Below are positions 1 through 9,171 of a DNA stretch of 64,000 bases, piece after piece; position 1 is the stretch's first letter; the number at the start of each line of letters is the position of its first letter. The notes under the pieces were generated by a model. The model did not search any database, was not told the DNA's origin, and worked only from the letters and a program-made list of their open reading frames with translations. Source of the DNA: TMED14 sp002378565 (lineage in GTDB: Bacteria > Bacteroidota > Bacteroidia > Flavobacteriales > Schleiferiaceae); NCBI GenBank assembly GCA_943846715.1, contig OX044356.1:558001-622000 (forward strand). The letters run 5' to 3'. The position numbers and the translations under genes are program-made.

Positions 1-1
1 C

Positions 2-1813
2 GGCATCTCATGGGTTGAAAGAAACCTGGGTTACAACACCTTCCAGTTTTACCGCATGGGTCTAGGTCGTCACCGTGAGTTGATTGGTGGCACACAGGAC
101 AATGGCACCATCTTGGTTGATGGATCTGGCATCAGCCCTAACAATGGCAGCAAGCTCATTGGTGGAGATGGTGGTTTTGCTGACATGTCATGGTTGAACC
201 CTAATTTAGTTTTTGCACAGACATTGGCTGAAAAGTCCTTGCTTCGCTCTAATGAAAGGGGCGCTGGCTGGTCAGCTTACATTTCTCCCTTCATGAATCT
301 GGCCACGCTGCAAGGCCTCCCTTTTGCCAACTGGACCATGCCACATGAGCTGTGGGAGACCACCAATGATCCGGGTTCTTTAGACACCATCCATTACCAG
401 CTACTCCCTTCCTTGCGTTCTATGGGTTATGGCGATGGCATCAAGAAAGTATTTACAGGCAAGATGCGTCATGCACAAGTCAACGCACAGTATGTGACAG
501 ATTCTTTCAAGGTGGAGGCAGGCCCCTACACGTTGGTTGCGGATGCCAATGGCAATCTAACCGGTGATGGTACTGGCGTATTCCACGCTGACTCTGCCTA
601 CTTTGAAGTGACCTTTAATACGGCGCCATTGGCTGAGGTGATTCTTACCTGCGATGTCTTCTTGACGGGAGGAACAGATGTTGTTTTACCTAGCGCTATC
701 AATGCTTTGCCTGTTGAGGCAACCTTGTCAACACGTTTAGATGTGGGTGATGTGTTCAGCATTCAAGACCCCATTCAGTCAACGTTCTTTGTGGGCTTAT
801 CTTCTTGGAGTACGGGGTCTTTTCCAAACATTGGAGGCATCTTCATGACCCGGGACATCCATGATTTTTCTAGCACCCCAGAATGGTGGCAAGTCGCTCA
901 CCTTGGTGTAGGCACGACACCAAACGTCATGAAGATCAGCGATGATGGCGATCACTTGTTTGTTGGAACGACCAATGGCAGACTGTACCGCATTTCCAAT
1001 ATCAACGCTGCACGCGATGCTAGAACAGCCAGTATTGATTCCAGCAGCACTTATGTGTTGACAGTGACGCAGATTGGCACCTTCCCTAACCGGGTAGTGA
1101 CAGATGTAGACATCGACCCGAGCAATGCCAACCGTGTGGTGGTCTCTTTAGGTAATTATGGCAACACCAACTTCATCTACTATAGCAGCAATGGGCTGTC
1201 TACTAGCCCTAGCTTTCTCCCAAAGCAAGGCAACTTACCTCATGTGCCAACCTATTCCGTCTCATTTGACAAGGGAAATCCTAGTCGTTTGATTGCGGGC
1301 ACAGAAATGGGCATCTTCATGGCTGACAATGGCGCATCCGGAGGAACACCAACATGGGTTGAGGAAAATACAGGTCTAGGCCGTGTTGCTGTTTTTGATA
1401 TGGAGCAATACCGCACCAATGAAAACTATGACAGCAATGCGACGCACACCTCTCAATTTGAGGGTGATTTATTCATTGCCACCCATGGCCGCGGATTCTA
1501 CCACACGACCTCAACGCAAGTGAGTCGTCCTGTTGGCATGGAGGAGCCTCAAGTGAGTCAGGGCATTGAAGGCCTTGGTTTGTTCCCCAATCCAGCTGTA
1601 AGCCAAGTGCATGTGCCTATGGCTTCCCATGGCAAGGTGATCATCACCTTGAGAGACTTGGAAGGCCGACTCATCCAACGCATAGACTTGAATCGTGTTC
1701 CTGGCGGTGTTGAGCACTTGACCATGGACCTCACAAAGGTGGCAGCAGGCACCTATGTCATCACAAGAAATCAAGATGGCATGACCGCAAGCGAGATTTT
1801 AGTGAAGTCTTGA
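2..1813 (+). CDS. T9SS-sorted secreted beta-propeller-like protein (5' partial)
   Basis: The reading frame is open from base 2, so the gene begins outside the window; 603 residues are visible. The body is rich in Gly, Asn, Ser and Thr. It carries propeller-like motifs, including IATHGRGFYHTTS before the C-terminal domain, a signature common in sortilin/BNR-type repeats of Bacteroidota exoproteins. The last ~80 residues form a type A T9SS sorting domain (GLGLFPNPAVSQVHV, then GTYVIT, ending in EILVKS), which directs export through the Por secretion system and cell-surface attachment. The substrate or role cannot be told from the sequence. A hairpin terminator follows at once. Confidence 0.85.
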   Translation, partial: GISWVERNLGYNTFQFYRMGLGRHRELIGGTQDNGTILVDGSGISPNNGSKLIGGDGGFADMSWLNPNLVFAQTLAEKSLLRSNERGAGWSAYISPFMNLATLQGLPFANWTMPHELWETTNDPGSLDTIHYQLLPSLRSMGYGDGIKKVFTGKMRHAQVNAQYVTDSFKVEAGPYTLVADANGNLTGDGTGVFHADSAYFEVTFNTAPLAEVILTCDVFLTGGTDVVLPSAINALPVEATLSTRLDVGDVFSIQDPIQSTFFVGLSSWSTGSFPNIGGIFMTRDIHDFSSTPEWWQVAHLGVGTTPNVMKISDDGDHLFVGTTNGRLYRISNINAARDARTASIDSSSTYVLTVTQIGTFPNRVVTDVDIDPSNANRVVVSLGNYGNTNFIYYSSNGLSTSPSFLPKQGNLPHVPTYSVSFDKGNPSRLIAGTEMGIFMADNGASGGTPTWVEENTGLGRVAVFDMEQYRTNENYDSNATHTSQFEGDLFIATHGRGFYHTTSTQVSRPVGMEEPQVSQGIEGLGLFPNPAVSQVHVPMASHGKVIITLRDLEGRLIQRIDLNRVPGGVEHLTMDLTKVAAGTYVITRNQDGMTASEILVKS

Positions 1814-1869
1814 CAAGCTGTTAAGAGCCTATCCTTTGTAGGGTGGCATCACGCAGTCTAACATAAAGA

Positions 1870-1900
1870 ACCCCTCATGTCAATGGCATTAGGGGTCTTT
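1870..1900. terminator. Hairpin terminator between convergent genes
   Basis: A 6-bp stem ACCCCT/AGGGGT (1870-1875 with 1891-1896) encloses a 15-nt loop and is followed by CTTTTATTT. It lies between the convergent T9SS gene and the lipoprotein gene on the minus strand. The T-tract favours termination on the plus strand. Confidence 0.55.
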
Positions 1901-1917
1901 TATTTGTGTGGGTTTTG

Positions 1918-2649
1918 TTATGAAGCAGGAGCTTCTTCGATTTCGCTGAGATAGCTGGCCAATTGATTGGCGAAAAGCTGAACCAATGGATGGTTTGGGT
2001 GGGCCTTGATTAAGGCTTCGGCATAGGCCATTTGCAAAGCAAGGTCCTCCGGTATTTGGTACAAAGGCACTTGTGCAAAACGCTGAAAGAACCCAAAGAC
2101 ATTGGCCAAGTTGCTTGAATCGCTTGCCATGATTTGATCCAAGGCCAATCGATGCACCTTGTACTGGCTTTGCATCACTTGTCTGTGGGTGATTTCTCGC
2201 TCCAGTGGGTTGCCCTCATCGCCTCGCAATTGATTGCGACGTGCTTCCAGTGAATCCAAAACAACATTGCTTTGCTGCACCGGCTGGTACAAGGCGTGCA
2301 ACTGTTGAGATATTGCAGACCCTTCAATCTGGTAGTCAGCCAATGAATGACTGGCATCAACATAGCCGGTTATGTCATCGCCATCACTCAGGCCAATTCG
2401 AATGAAACTGCCGGTGTTGAACAGGACATTGTAAAAGGTGTTGCGTGTGGAGTCCAATGGCAATTCCAACATCAATTTATCTGTGATAGCTAGGGTGTCA
2501 TAAGGGATCAGGTTCTGGCCATCCAAGCGGATGATGACAGCCTGATTGGCGCCGGTGATGTCAAGGTCGACACTGATGTGATCAGGGTTGCCGCAGCTTG
2601 CCACAAGGCCAGCTGTGATTGCCAATGCGGCAAAAGATGGGTGGGTCAT
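1918..2649 (-). CDS. Lipoprotein resembling the N-terminal (DUF4369-like) part of thiol-disulfide oxidoreductases
   Basis: 243 residues. A short signal sequence ends in the lipobox LVASC, so this is a predicted periplasmic or outer-membrane lipoprotein. The first half has the beta-rich pattern of DUF4369 (ligand-like DLDITGANQAVIIRLDG), and the second half is helical. In Bacteroidota such N-terminal regions usually precede a thioredoxin/AhpC domain with CxxC; here the protein stops before any such domain and has no CxxC. The start overlaps the gatB stop by 4 bp (ATGA), and it is the last gene of the long ruvX operon. The family assignment is by pattern only. Confidence 0.6.
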   Translation of the reverse strand: MTHPSFAALAITAGLVASCGNPDHISVDLDITGANQAVIIRLDGQNLIPYDTLAITDKLMLELPLDSTRNTFYNVLFNTGSFIRIGLSDGDDITGYVDASHSLADYQIEGSAISQQLHALYQPVQQSNVVLDSLEARRNQLRGDEGNPLEREITHRQVMQSQYKVHRLALDQIMASDSSNLANVFGFFQRFAQVPLYQIPEDLALQMAYAEALIKAHPNHPLVQLFANQLASYLSEIEEAPAS

Positions 2650-4094
2650 GATTCGAGTTTATCTCTCAAGAGTTGGGTGGCGACTTTAGGGTCAGCAGCG
2701 CCTCTGCTTCGCTTCATGACCTCTCCCATGAAGAGTCCCATCAAGCCTTTCTTACCAGCTTGGTATTCAAGTACCTTGTCCGGGTAGGCAGCAATGGCTG
2801 CTTCCACGTGTTCCATGATGGCGTCGCTGTCAGACTCCTGCAAGAGGCCAAGTTTCTCAGCCAGGGATTTAGGGTCCACGTTGGGGTTATCAACCAGCTC
2901 AGGCAAGAGTTGTTGGCCAGCAGAAAAGCTGATGGTGTTCTCATCCACCAATTGAATCAGTGCAGCCAATTGCTTCGCTGCAATAGGGAAGTCTCGCCAC
3001 TCCATAGCTTTGTCATTGAGCCACCCTTGGACAGGCCCCATCAGCCAGTTGGCACCAGATTTTGCTGGGCATTTGGCATCAAGCAATGCCTCAAAATACA
3101 AGGCTGTTTCGCGTGTTTCTGTCAAAAGTTTGGCGTCATAATCGGACAAGCCCAGCTTTTCAACATAGATTTTCTTCAGGGCATTGGGTAGCGGGGGAAG
3201 TTTGCTTGCAATGGCGTCAATGTGCTCTTGGGAGACCCGAACAGGAGCTAAGTCAGGCTCTGTGAAATAGCGGTAATCATTGGCATCTTCCTTGCTTCGC
3301 ATCGCAATGGTTCGCCCATTGACGGCATCAAAGGTTCGGGTTTCCTGGTAGATGGTTTCATCAGCATCCAAGGCAGCCTTTTGGCGATGGTATTCAAAGT
3401 CGATGGCCTTCTGCACATGGCGAAAGGAGTTGAGGTTTTTCACTTCCACCTTCACACCCAACGGTTCTGTGCCTTTTTCTCGGATTGAGACATTCACGTC
3501 ACAGCGCATGCTGCCTTCTTCCATGTTCCCATCAGAAATTTGCAGGTAGCGGATCAGTTTTCGCACTTCAAGCAAGAACAGGTAGGCCTCTTCGCCAGTG
3601 CGAAAGTCAGGCTCTGAAACCATTTCCAGCAAGGGAACCCCCGCCCGATTCAGGTCCAACAAGGTGTTGAAGGGGTCCAGGTCATGGATGGATTTGCCGG
3701 TGTCTTCCTCCATGTGAATTCGCGTTAACCCAATGCGTTTGGTCGGAACGGTATCTGAGCCAATTTCAATGAATCCGCCGCTGCAAATCGGTGTTTCATG
3801 TTGGGTGATTTGGTAGCCTTTTGGCAAATCAGGGTAGAAATAGTTCTTTCGGGCGTATTCGTTCCATTCACGGATGTCGCAGCGGCAAGCAACGCCCAGC
3901 TTGATGGCGTTGTTGATGACTTCGGTGTTTGCCACCGGCAACGTGCCAGGCAAGGCCAGTGATACAGGGCTTACCTGGGTGTTGGCCGGTGCGCCATAGT
4001 GATAGGCCTCAGAGGCGTAGGCTTTGGTGAGGGTGCTCATTTGCATGTGCACTTCCAGCCCTACAACGGTTTCGTATTCCAATCCACTTTTCAT
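2646..4094 (-). CDS. gatB: Aspartyl/glutamyl-tRNA amidotransferase subunit B
   Basis: 482 residues, the usual length. GatB is the kinase/tRNA-binding subunit of GatCAB, which converts Glu-tRNA(Gln) and Asp-tRNA(Asn) to the amidated forms. The N-terminus EYETVVGLEVHMQM, the motif YFYPDLPKGYQITQ and the segment EEDTGKSIHD are diagnostic of the GatB cradle domain; the C-terminal ~150 residues form the YqeY-like helical tail. It overlaps lpxK upstream and the lipoprotein gene downstream by 4 bp each (ATGA). gatA and gatC are not in this window. Confidence 0.97.
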   Translation of the reverse strand: MKSGLEYETVVGLEVHMQMSTLTKAYASEAYHYGAPANTQVSPVSLALPGTLPVANTEVINNAIKLGVACRCDIREWNEYARKNYFYPDLPKGYQITQHETPICSGGFIEIGSDTVPTKRIGLTRIHMEEDTGKSIHDLDPFNTLLDLNRAGVPLLEMVSEPDFRTGEEAYLFLLEVRKLIRYLQISDGNMEEGSMRCDVNVSIREKGTEPLGVKVEVKNLNSFRHVQKAIDFEYHRQKAALDADETIYQETRTFDAVNGRTIAMRSKEDANDYRYFTEPDLAPVRVSQEHIDAIASKLPPLPNALKKIYVEKLGLSDYDAKLLTETRETALYFEALLDAKCPAKSGANWLMGPVQGWLNDKAMEWRDFPIAAKQLAALIQLVDENTISFSAGQQLLPELVDNPNVDPKSLAEKLGLLQESDSDAIMEHVEAAIAAYPDKVLEYQAGKKGLMGLFMGEVMKRSRGAADPKVATQLLRDKLES

Positions 4095-5125
4095 GATGGC
4101 AAAGGTAATGGCTGACCCTTCTTAGCGCACAGCTTTTCCAGCTGATTGAAGATGTCTGTTACTTCCTGAGGGAAGCGCATACTCAAAGGGATAACATAAA
4201 GGGGGAATCTTGTGATTTGCTCCTCACTGAGCCGGGCCAGATCCTTGGTGCTGGTGACCCAAGCCTTGGCTTGGCTTTGCTTCATGGCTTGCGTGATTGA
4301 TGCCCAATGTCTCCCTGAAAGGCTGGCATGATCAGGCAATGCCAATGTGGCTGCATGCGGAGATTTCAATAGGGCTTTCCATTGGTCAAGAACAGATTGA
4401 CTTTGGCCCAGTCCCGCAACCAACAGGGCAGTCTGACCTTGCCAGGGTTGTTCATGCCCGACAGGTTGAGGCATGTCCATCAAGGTTTGCGCACAGTGCA
4501 AAGCGACGGATGGGCTCAGTTTAAGCTCTAGTGCAAGGGCTTTGCTGTCGCAACCATCTAATGGGCAGTTGGTGATGACAAGCATGTCAGCACGACACAA
4601 TGCAGACAGCCCTTCACGCAGAGGTCCGGCTGGCAATAGCTTTTGCCGGGATGACCTTTGATTGAAGGGCATGGTCACGATGTGAAGGGTTGGCTTCAGG
4701 GACCAGTGTTGGAAAGCATCATCCACAAAAACTATATCTGCCTTGGGTGCCAAGGCAATACCATCCCATCGTCGGTTCGCAACGATGACGGTGCACTCAG
4801 GCAATGCAGAGGCTACCATGCAGGCTTCATCGCCATAAATCCTTGGATCCAAATTCGCCATGTCCACCAACAGGTTTGATTTCCCTTGTCTGCCATAGCC
4901 ACGAGACACATAGGCTGTGGAAAGCCCTCGCTCCTGGCAAAGGCCTATCAGGTGCATGGCCAGTGGGGTTTTACCGCTACCACCCGCCTGAATGTTACCA
5001 ATCCCAATGACGGGTTGACGGGGGTGATGCACTGCAAGGATGCCCGACTGATGCAGGCCACGATGCAATTTTTGCCCGAGCCAATACAATGGAACCAAGG
5101 GGTAGAACCAAAGACTAGGTCTCAT
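4091..5125 (-). CDS. lpxK: Tetraacyldisaccharide 4'-kinase (lipid A)
   Basis: 344 residues. LpxK phosphorylates the 4' position of the tetraacyl-disaccharide precursor, giving lipid IVA, at the inner face of the inner membrane. Seen here: an N-terminal hydrophobic, membrane-associating helix (FYPLVPLYWLG), the P-loop GNIQAGGSGKTP around residues 43-53, YVSRGYGR, and the DDAFQH motif typical of the family. It is coupled by 4-bp ATGA overlaps to miaA upstream and gatB downstream. Other lipid A genes are not in the window, so this lpxK sits in a housekeeping operon. Confidence 0.95.
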   Translation of the reverse strand: MRPSLWFYPLVPLYWLGQKLHRGLHQSGILAVHHPRQPVIGIGNIQAGGSGKTPLAMHLIGLCQERGLSTAYVSRGYGRQGKSNLLVDMANLDPRIYGDEACMVASALPECTVIVANRRWDGIALAPKADIVFVDDAFQHWSLKPTLHIVTMPFNQRSSRQKLLPAGPLREGLSALCRADMLVITNCPLDGCDSKALALELKLSPSVALHCAQTLMDMPQPVGHEQPWQGQTALLVAGLGQSQSVLDQWKALLKSPHAATLALPDHASLSGRHWASITQAMKQSQAKAWVTSTKDLARLSEEQITRFPLYVIPLSMRFPQEVTDIFNQLEKLCAKKGQPLPLPS

Positions 5126-6018
5126 GATGCTGCGAGTTTGAAGAGATCATTGACTGTGCTGCGAATCGGTATGCGGTGAACATCCTGTTTCTTCAGCCAG
5201 GTTAGTTGACGTTTAGCGTATTGCCTTGTGCGCAAAGTGATCTTTTCTTCCAATGCTTTGTCATTACCTGTGGGGTTTTGGTAAAATTCTCTGTAACCAA
5301 CAGTTTGCAAGGGGATGAGTAGCTGATGAGTTTTGAGCGACATCGCTTCTTCCCTTAGCCCCTTTTGCATCATTGAGTTAGTTCTGTGGGCGATGACAGC
5401 CTCTAGTTCAGGCATGCCGGGCCAGATAGCGATTTGATGAATATGGGCTTGAAAGGCTGGTTGAGCTATGGCCTGTGTTCGCTGTGAACTGTAGGTTTTT
5501 CCTGTTAGTTCAATGACTTCAAGGGCGCGCAACACCCGCCTTGAATTCTTCAAGTCTGCCGTTGCGGCATAGGCTGGATCTTTCGCCTTGAGTTGATTGA
5601 TCAGGGGTTGTGGGTCAGCTTGCCATTGTTTCTCCAAGGTCATCCGCAGTTTTTCGTCAGCAGGAGGGAGGTCATCCATGGCAAAGAGTAGGTTTTTCGC
5701 GTACAACCCTGAACCACCAACCACAACAGCGGATCCATGCTTGTCAAGCAAGGCTTTCACGAGCGGACGACCCCATGCTGCATAGCTGCCAGCAGTCAAG
5801 GCTTCATGGATGCTATGGCTTGCAATGCCATGGTGTGTAACAGTGGCGAGCTCCTCCTTGGACGGGCGTGCCACCCCAATGGACATTTCCTGGTACAATT
5901 GCCGGGCATCGCAACTGACAATCTCTGTTCCTAGAGTCTGTGCTAATTCAATGGCTAGGCTGGTTTTTCCCGATGCCGTAGGTCCATGAATCATCCAGAT
6001 ATGCGAGGAACTAGTCAT
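5122..6018 (-). CDS. miaA: tRNA dimethylallyltransferase
   Basis: 298 residues from the ATG at 6018. MiaA transfers dimethylallyl to N6 of A37 in tRNAs reading UNN codons. Walker A GPTASGKTSLA lies near the N-terminus, followed by IVSCDARQLYQEM (DxxQ substrate motif), VVGGSGLY and the C-terminal RTRQYAKRQLTWLKK motif, all diagnostic. The frame could also start at a TTG at 6027 that overlaps the upstream stop; the ATG 5 nt after that stop is preferred. The matching A37 hydroxylase gene miaE is in this window at 43.7 kb. Confidence 0.96.
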   Translation of the reverse strand: MTSSSHIWMIHGPTASGKTSLAIELAQTLGTEIVSCDARQLYQEMSIGVARPSKEELATVTHHGIASHSIHEALTAGSYAAWGRPLVKALLDKHGSAVVVGGSGLYAKNLLFAMDDLPPADEKLRMTLEKQWQADPQPLINQLKAKDPAYAATADLKNSRRVLRALEVIELTGKTYSSQRTQAIAQPAFQAHIHQIAIWPGMPELEAVIAHRTNSMMQKGLREEAMSLKTHQLLIPLQTVGYREFYQNPTGNDKALEEKITLRTRQYAKRQLTWLKKQDVHRIPIRSTVNDLFKLAAS

Positions 6019-6023
6019 TGCCG

Positions 6024-6536
6024 TCAAAGATCTGCATAGGGGTCCATGGGATCTACCTCGTCCCCATAAGGGTCATCACTGAAGGCGTCTTCATCAAAGC
6101 TGTCACCTGCTAGGTTATCTGATTCAAAATCTGGATCGGGGGCCTTCTCTGGCTTGTTGCCTTCGCTTAAGACCACAGGGTTTTCTGGGAGATCGCCGTC
6201 AGCCCATCTCACTTGCTCAACCATGAAAGTCCACATGTCCATGAAGTCATAGATGTAGATCAATCGCCCTTGCTTGTCAGTGAAATGCGTGGCAATCAAG
6301 TTGCTTGTCATGTCAGCCTGTGCTTCGATGTCCATGGACATCAATGGGATCTCATCCAATTGGTTCCAGTCATTGTCTGTGGTGTAAAAGGCGGCCATCT
6401 GACCTGCCTCCATGGAGAAGGCGCTAACAATGGCTTGATGCAAATCAGCCAGGCTTGCCTTGGGTGACATAGCAATGTCTCGGTACACGTCGCCTTCACA
6501 GTTGAGGATGACGCCAATGATGAGGTGTTGGTTCAT
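6024..6536 (-). CDS. PRiA4 ORF3-like (IS1096 passenger-type) cytoplasmic protein
   Basis: 170 residues. The first ~125 fit the PRiA4_ORF3 fold family, often labelled plasmid pRiA4b ORF-3 or IS1096 passenger TnpR. Family-like features are the segment LHQAIVSAFSME, an aromatic YTTD stretch and IYIYDFMDMWTFMVE. The last ~45 residues are very acidic (repeated Asp/Glu with Pro and Ser) and probably disordered. No mobile-element context exists: the gene is embedded in a housekeeping operon, overlapping the CCA enzyme gene by 4 bp (ATGA). The function is unknown. Confidence 0.75.
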   Translation of the reverse strand: MNQHLIIGVILNCEGDVYRDIAMSPKASLADLHQAIVSAFSMEAGQMAAFYTTDNDWNQLDEIPLMSMDIEAQADMTSNLIATHFTDKQGRLIYIYDFMDMWTFMVEQVRWADGDLPENPVVLSEGNKPEKAPDPDFESDNLAGDSFDEDAFSDDPYGDEVDPMDPYADL

Positions 6537-7948
6537 GGTTTAAGGGGGTAGCCTTTGTTTTTTGCCCATTCAAAGGCAAATGCCTTGGCATCATCAAAGT
6601 TGTTGGCAATATCTCCGTCAAGAATGCCTTCACGGATGGCGGTTTTCAAGTCACCAATAGCTTTGCCTGGGGGCAGGTCAAACCACTGCATCAATTGATT
6701 GCCATTCACAGGGGGCTGCCAGTTGCGGAGCTTGTCCTTTGCTTCAACAGCTTTGATTTTGCTTCGAACGGTATTGAAGTTCTTGAGGTAGCGTTGCTTT
6801 CTCTTGCCGTTTTTTGTGGTGATGTCAGCCTCGCAAAGCTGCATCAGGTCATCAATGTCATCACCTGCGTCAAAGAGCAAACGCCTGACGGCACCGTCTG
6901 TGACCTCTTCAGCAATCACCGCAATGGGTCGCGAACTCATCTGGATGAGTTTCACAACATACTTCATGCGGGCATCCATTGGCATGCTCAATCGCCGAAA
7001 GAGCTTTTTTGCCATTTTCCCGCCAATAAATTCATGGCCATGAAAGGTCCAGCCGCTGCCTTTTTTGAAACGCTTAGTGACAGGCTTTCCGATGTCATGC
7101 AACAGCGCAGCCCATCGGTGCCATAGCTTATCAGAAACCCTTGCCAGGTTGTCTAAGACTTCCAGGCTATGCCAGAAGTTGTCCTTGTGTAAATGGCCAT
7201 CCACCTCGTCAACCCCTTCCAGGGCGGCAATTTCAGGCAATACATGGGGCATCAATCCCCCTTTATGCATCCATGTGAGTCCCACAGAGGGAACCTTGCT
7301 TTCCATGATTTTATTGAGCTCAACATGTATGCGGTCGCTGGAAAGGATAGCCATGCGGTTGGCCTTGTCTTGAATACCCTTGAGGGTTTGGTCATCAATG
7401 GTGAAGCCTAATTGGCTGGCAAACCGGACAGCTCGCATCATGCGCAAGGGGTCGTCGTCAAAGGTTTCCTGTGGGTTGAGTGGCGTTCGAATGATGCCTT
7501 TTTTCAAATCGGATTGGCCATCAAAGGGATCTAGAAGTTGTCCGAAATTGTCTTGATTCACTCCCATGGCCATGGCATTGATGGTGAAGTCACGACGCAG
7601 TTGGTCATCGCGAAGGGTACCTGGTGCAACGGCTGGGTTCCTTGAATCAGAGGTGTAGCTTTCTGTCCGCGCCTGCACGAACTCGATGTCCCAATCCTTC
7701 CATCGAAACTGTGCCGTGCCAAATTTCTTGAACAGGGTCACTTTGCTTCCTCCCAGTGTTTTTGAGCAACGTGTTGCCACATCCAAGGCGTCCCCAACCA
7801 CGACAAAGTCGATGTCCTTTGAATTTGGACGCTTCAGCAGTTGATCGCGCACCCACCCACCCACAACATAGCAGGGGAGGTTCAGGTCATCAGCCTCTTT
7901 GCCAATGGCCTTGAACAGGAAGTCATGCTGTGAACTGAATGCAATCAT
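6533..7948 (-). CDS. CCA tRNA nucleotidyltransferase / poly(A) polymerase-type, with HD domain
   Basis: 471 residues. The N-terminal class II nucleotidyltransferase head has CYVVGGWVRDQLL and the metal-binding KDIDFVVVGD. The neck follows (RRDFTINAMAM, DDPLRMMRAVRF), then an HD domain with LLHDIGKP and HGHE. This is the usual Bacteroidota architecture of the enzyme that builds or repairs the tRNA 3' CCA. The HD domain suggests an added phosphohydrolase activity, as in proteobacterial Cca. It overlaps dapD and the PRiA4-type gene by 4 bp each. Confidence 0.93.
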   Translation of the reverse strand: MIAFSSQHDFLFKAIGKEADDLNLPCYVVGGWVRDQLLKRPNSKDIDFVVVGDALDVATRCSKTLGGSKVTLFKKFGTAQFRWKDWDIEFVQARTESYTSDSRNPAVAPGTLRDDQLRRDFTINAMAMGVNQDNFGQLLDPFDGQSDLKKGIIRTPLNPQETFDDDPLRMMRAVRFASQLGFTIDDQTLKGIQDKANRMAILSSDRIHVELNKIMESKVPSVGLTWMHKGGLMPHVLPEIAALEGVDEVDGHLHKDNFWHSLEVLDNLARVSDKLWHRWAALLHDIGKPVTKRFKKGSGWTFHGHEFIGGKMAKKLFRRLSMPMDARMKYVVKLIQMSSRPIAVIAEEVTDGAVRRLLFDAGDDIDDLMQLCEADITTKNGKRKQRYLKNFNTVRSKIKAVEAKDKLRNWQPPVNGNQLMQWFDLPPGKAIGDLKTAIREGILDGDIANNFDDAKAFAFEWAKNKGYPLKP

Positions 7949-8757
7949 ACAGCAACGTTGTAGGTGCGCAATGCGTCGTTGAGAGAGGTCTTTTTATTGG
8001 TGCTTTCCTTGCGTTGACCAATGATCAATGCACAGGGAACCTGGTAGGTACCTGCAGGAAATGCCTTGGCTTGACTGCCAGGGATAACCACGGAACGCTC
8101 AGGTACATGTCCGCGCATTTCAACGGGCTGGTCACCAGTGACATCAATGATTTTCGTGCTTGCTGTGAGGACAACATTTGCACCCAAAACAGCTTCATTG
8201 CCAACATGAACCCCCTCCACAACGATGCACCTTGACCCGATGAATGCACCATCTTCAATGATAACGGGTGAAGCCTGCAATGGCTCAAGAACTCCGCCAA
8301 TGCCAACGCCACCACTCAGGTGCACGTTCTCTCCGATTTGCGCACAGCTACCCACGGTTGCCCATGTGTCCACCATGGTTCCAGACCCAATATAGGCCCC
8401 AATATTTACATAGCTGGGCATTAGAATCACACCTCGATCAATGAAAGCGCCATAGCGTGCCACGGCATGAGGGACCACGCGAATGCCTTTGTCAGCGTAA
8501 TGGGTTTTCAAAGCCATCTTGTCATGAAATTCCAAGGGGCCAGCCTCAAAGGTTTCCATGGACCGGATCGGGAAATACAGAACCACGGCTTTTTTCACCC
8601 AGGTGTTCACCTGCCAGCCGGAGGGAGTGGGTTCAGCTACACGCAAGCTGCCCTTGTCAAGTTGGTCAATGACAGATTCGATGGCCTGGATGGTTGCCGC
8701 ATGGCTTAAAAGGCTTCGATCCTCCCATGCAGCTTCAATGATTGCTTGTTCACTCAT
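7945..8757 (-). CDS. dapD: 2,3,4,5-tetrahydropyridine-2,6-dicarboxylate N-succinyltransferase
   Basis: 270 residues, the normal length. DapD succinylates tetrahydrodipicolinate in the succinylase branch of DAP/lysine synthesis. An N-terminal helical domain precedes a left-handed beta-helix of hexapeptide repeats with the family motifs VVPHAVARYGAFI, MPSYVNIGAYIG and GSCAQIGENVHLSGGVGIGG. dapF, the epimerase of the same pathway, lies at 48.5 kb. It is linked to ruvX and the CCA gene by ATGA overlaps. Confidence 0.97.
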   Translation of the reverse strand: MSEQAIIEAAWEDRSLLSHAATIQAIESVIDQLDKGSLRVAEPTPSGWQVNTWVKKAVVLYFPIRSMETFEAGPLEFHDKMALKTHYADKGIRVVPHAVARYGAFIDRGVILMPSYVNIGAYIGSGTMVDTWATVGSCAQIGENVHLSGGVGIGGVLEPLQASPVIIEDGAFIGSRCIVVEGVHVGNEAVLGANVVLTASTKIIDVTGDQPVEMRGHVPERSVVIPGSQAKAFPAGTYQVPCALIIGQRKESTNKKTSLNDALRTYNVAV

Positions 8758-9167
8758 GATTTATGTGTCAAATAACTGTCCAATATAATGGCAGCGGCTG
8801 AAGCATCCAGCTTGCCTTTGTCTTTTTTCACGGCTTTTCGGTTGCCGCTAATAGCTGCTGCGTGCGCAGCAATTTTGCTTGTAAATCGCTCATCCTCCCA
8901 GTGAATGGTCCATGAGGGAAAGGCTTTCTGTATGGTAACAGCAACACTTTGCGCAATCCCTGTCCCATGGGTAGGCTCTCCGTTGAGCCTTTTTGGTAAA
9001 CCAATAACCAGGCCGTCAATGGCCTCGTTTTGGTAATGGCTTCGTAGATCATCAAGCAAATCACCTGTCCTCACGCAACGCATTGGGAATGCAAAGGTGC
9101 TGCTGGGGTCACTTTCTGCAATTCCCGTGCGTGCCGTGCCAATATCTAATCCGATGCAAATGCCCAT
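8754..9167 (-). CDS. ruvX: Putative pre-16S rRNA nuclease / Holliday junction resolvase-like YqgF
   Basis: 137 residues from the ATG at 9167; the frame reaches further upstream, but the -7 promoter element occupies 9172-9179. It has an RNase H-like fold: GLDIGTARTGIAESD (first catalytic Asp), IDGLVIGLPKRLNG, the DERFTS motif and a C-terminal LDASAAAIILDSYL (last Asp). YqgF/RuvX matures 16S rRNA 5' ends. It is the first gene of the eight-gene minus-strand operon; only 4 nt separate the TACCTTTG element from the ATG, so the mRNA is predicted to be leaderless or nearly so. Confidence 0.93.
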   Translation of the reverse strand: MGICIGLDIGTARTGIAESDPSSTFAFPMRCVRTGDLLDDLRSHYQNEAIDGLVIGLPKRLNGEPTHGTGIAQSVAVTIQKAFPSWTIHWEDERFTSKIAAHAAAISGNRKAVKKDKGKLDASAAAIILDSYLTHKS

Positions 9168-9171
9168 CGTA

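Noticed and set aside
2673..3191. 172-codon plus-strand frame opposite gatB
   Set aside because: gatB is unmistakable on the other strand; this frame is a shadow. Many similar antisense frames (for example opposite dnaK and priA) were left out for the same reason.
6024..6536. PRiA4/IS1096 passenger-type protein as a sign of a mobile element
   Set aside because: The family name is historical; the gene is locked in a housekeeping operon with an overlap upstream, and no transposase or terminal repeats are seen.
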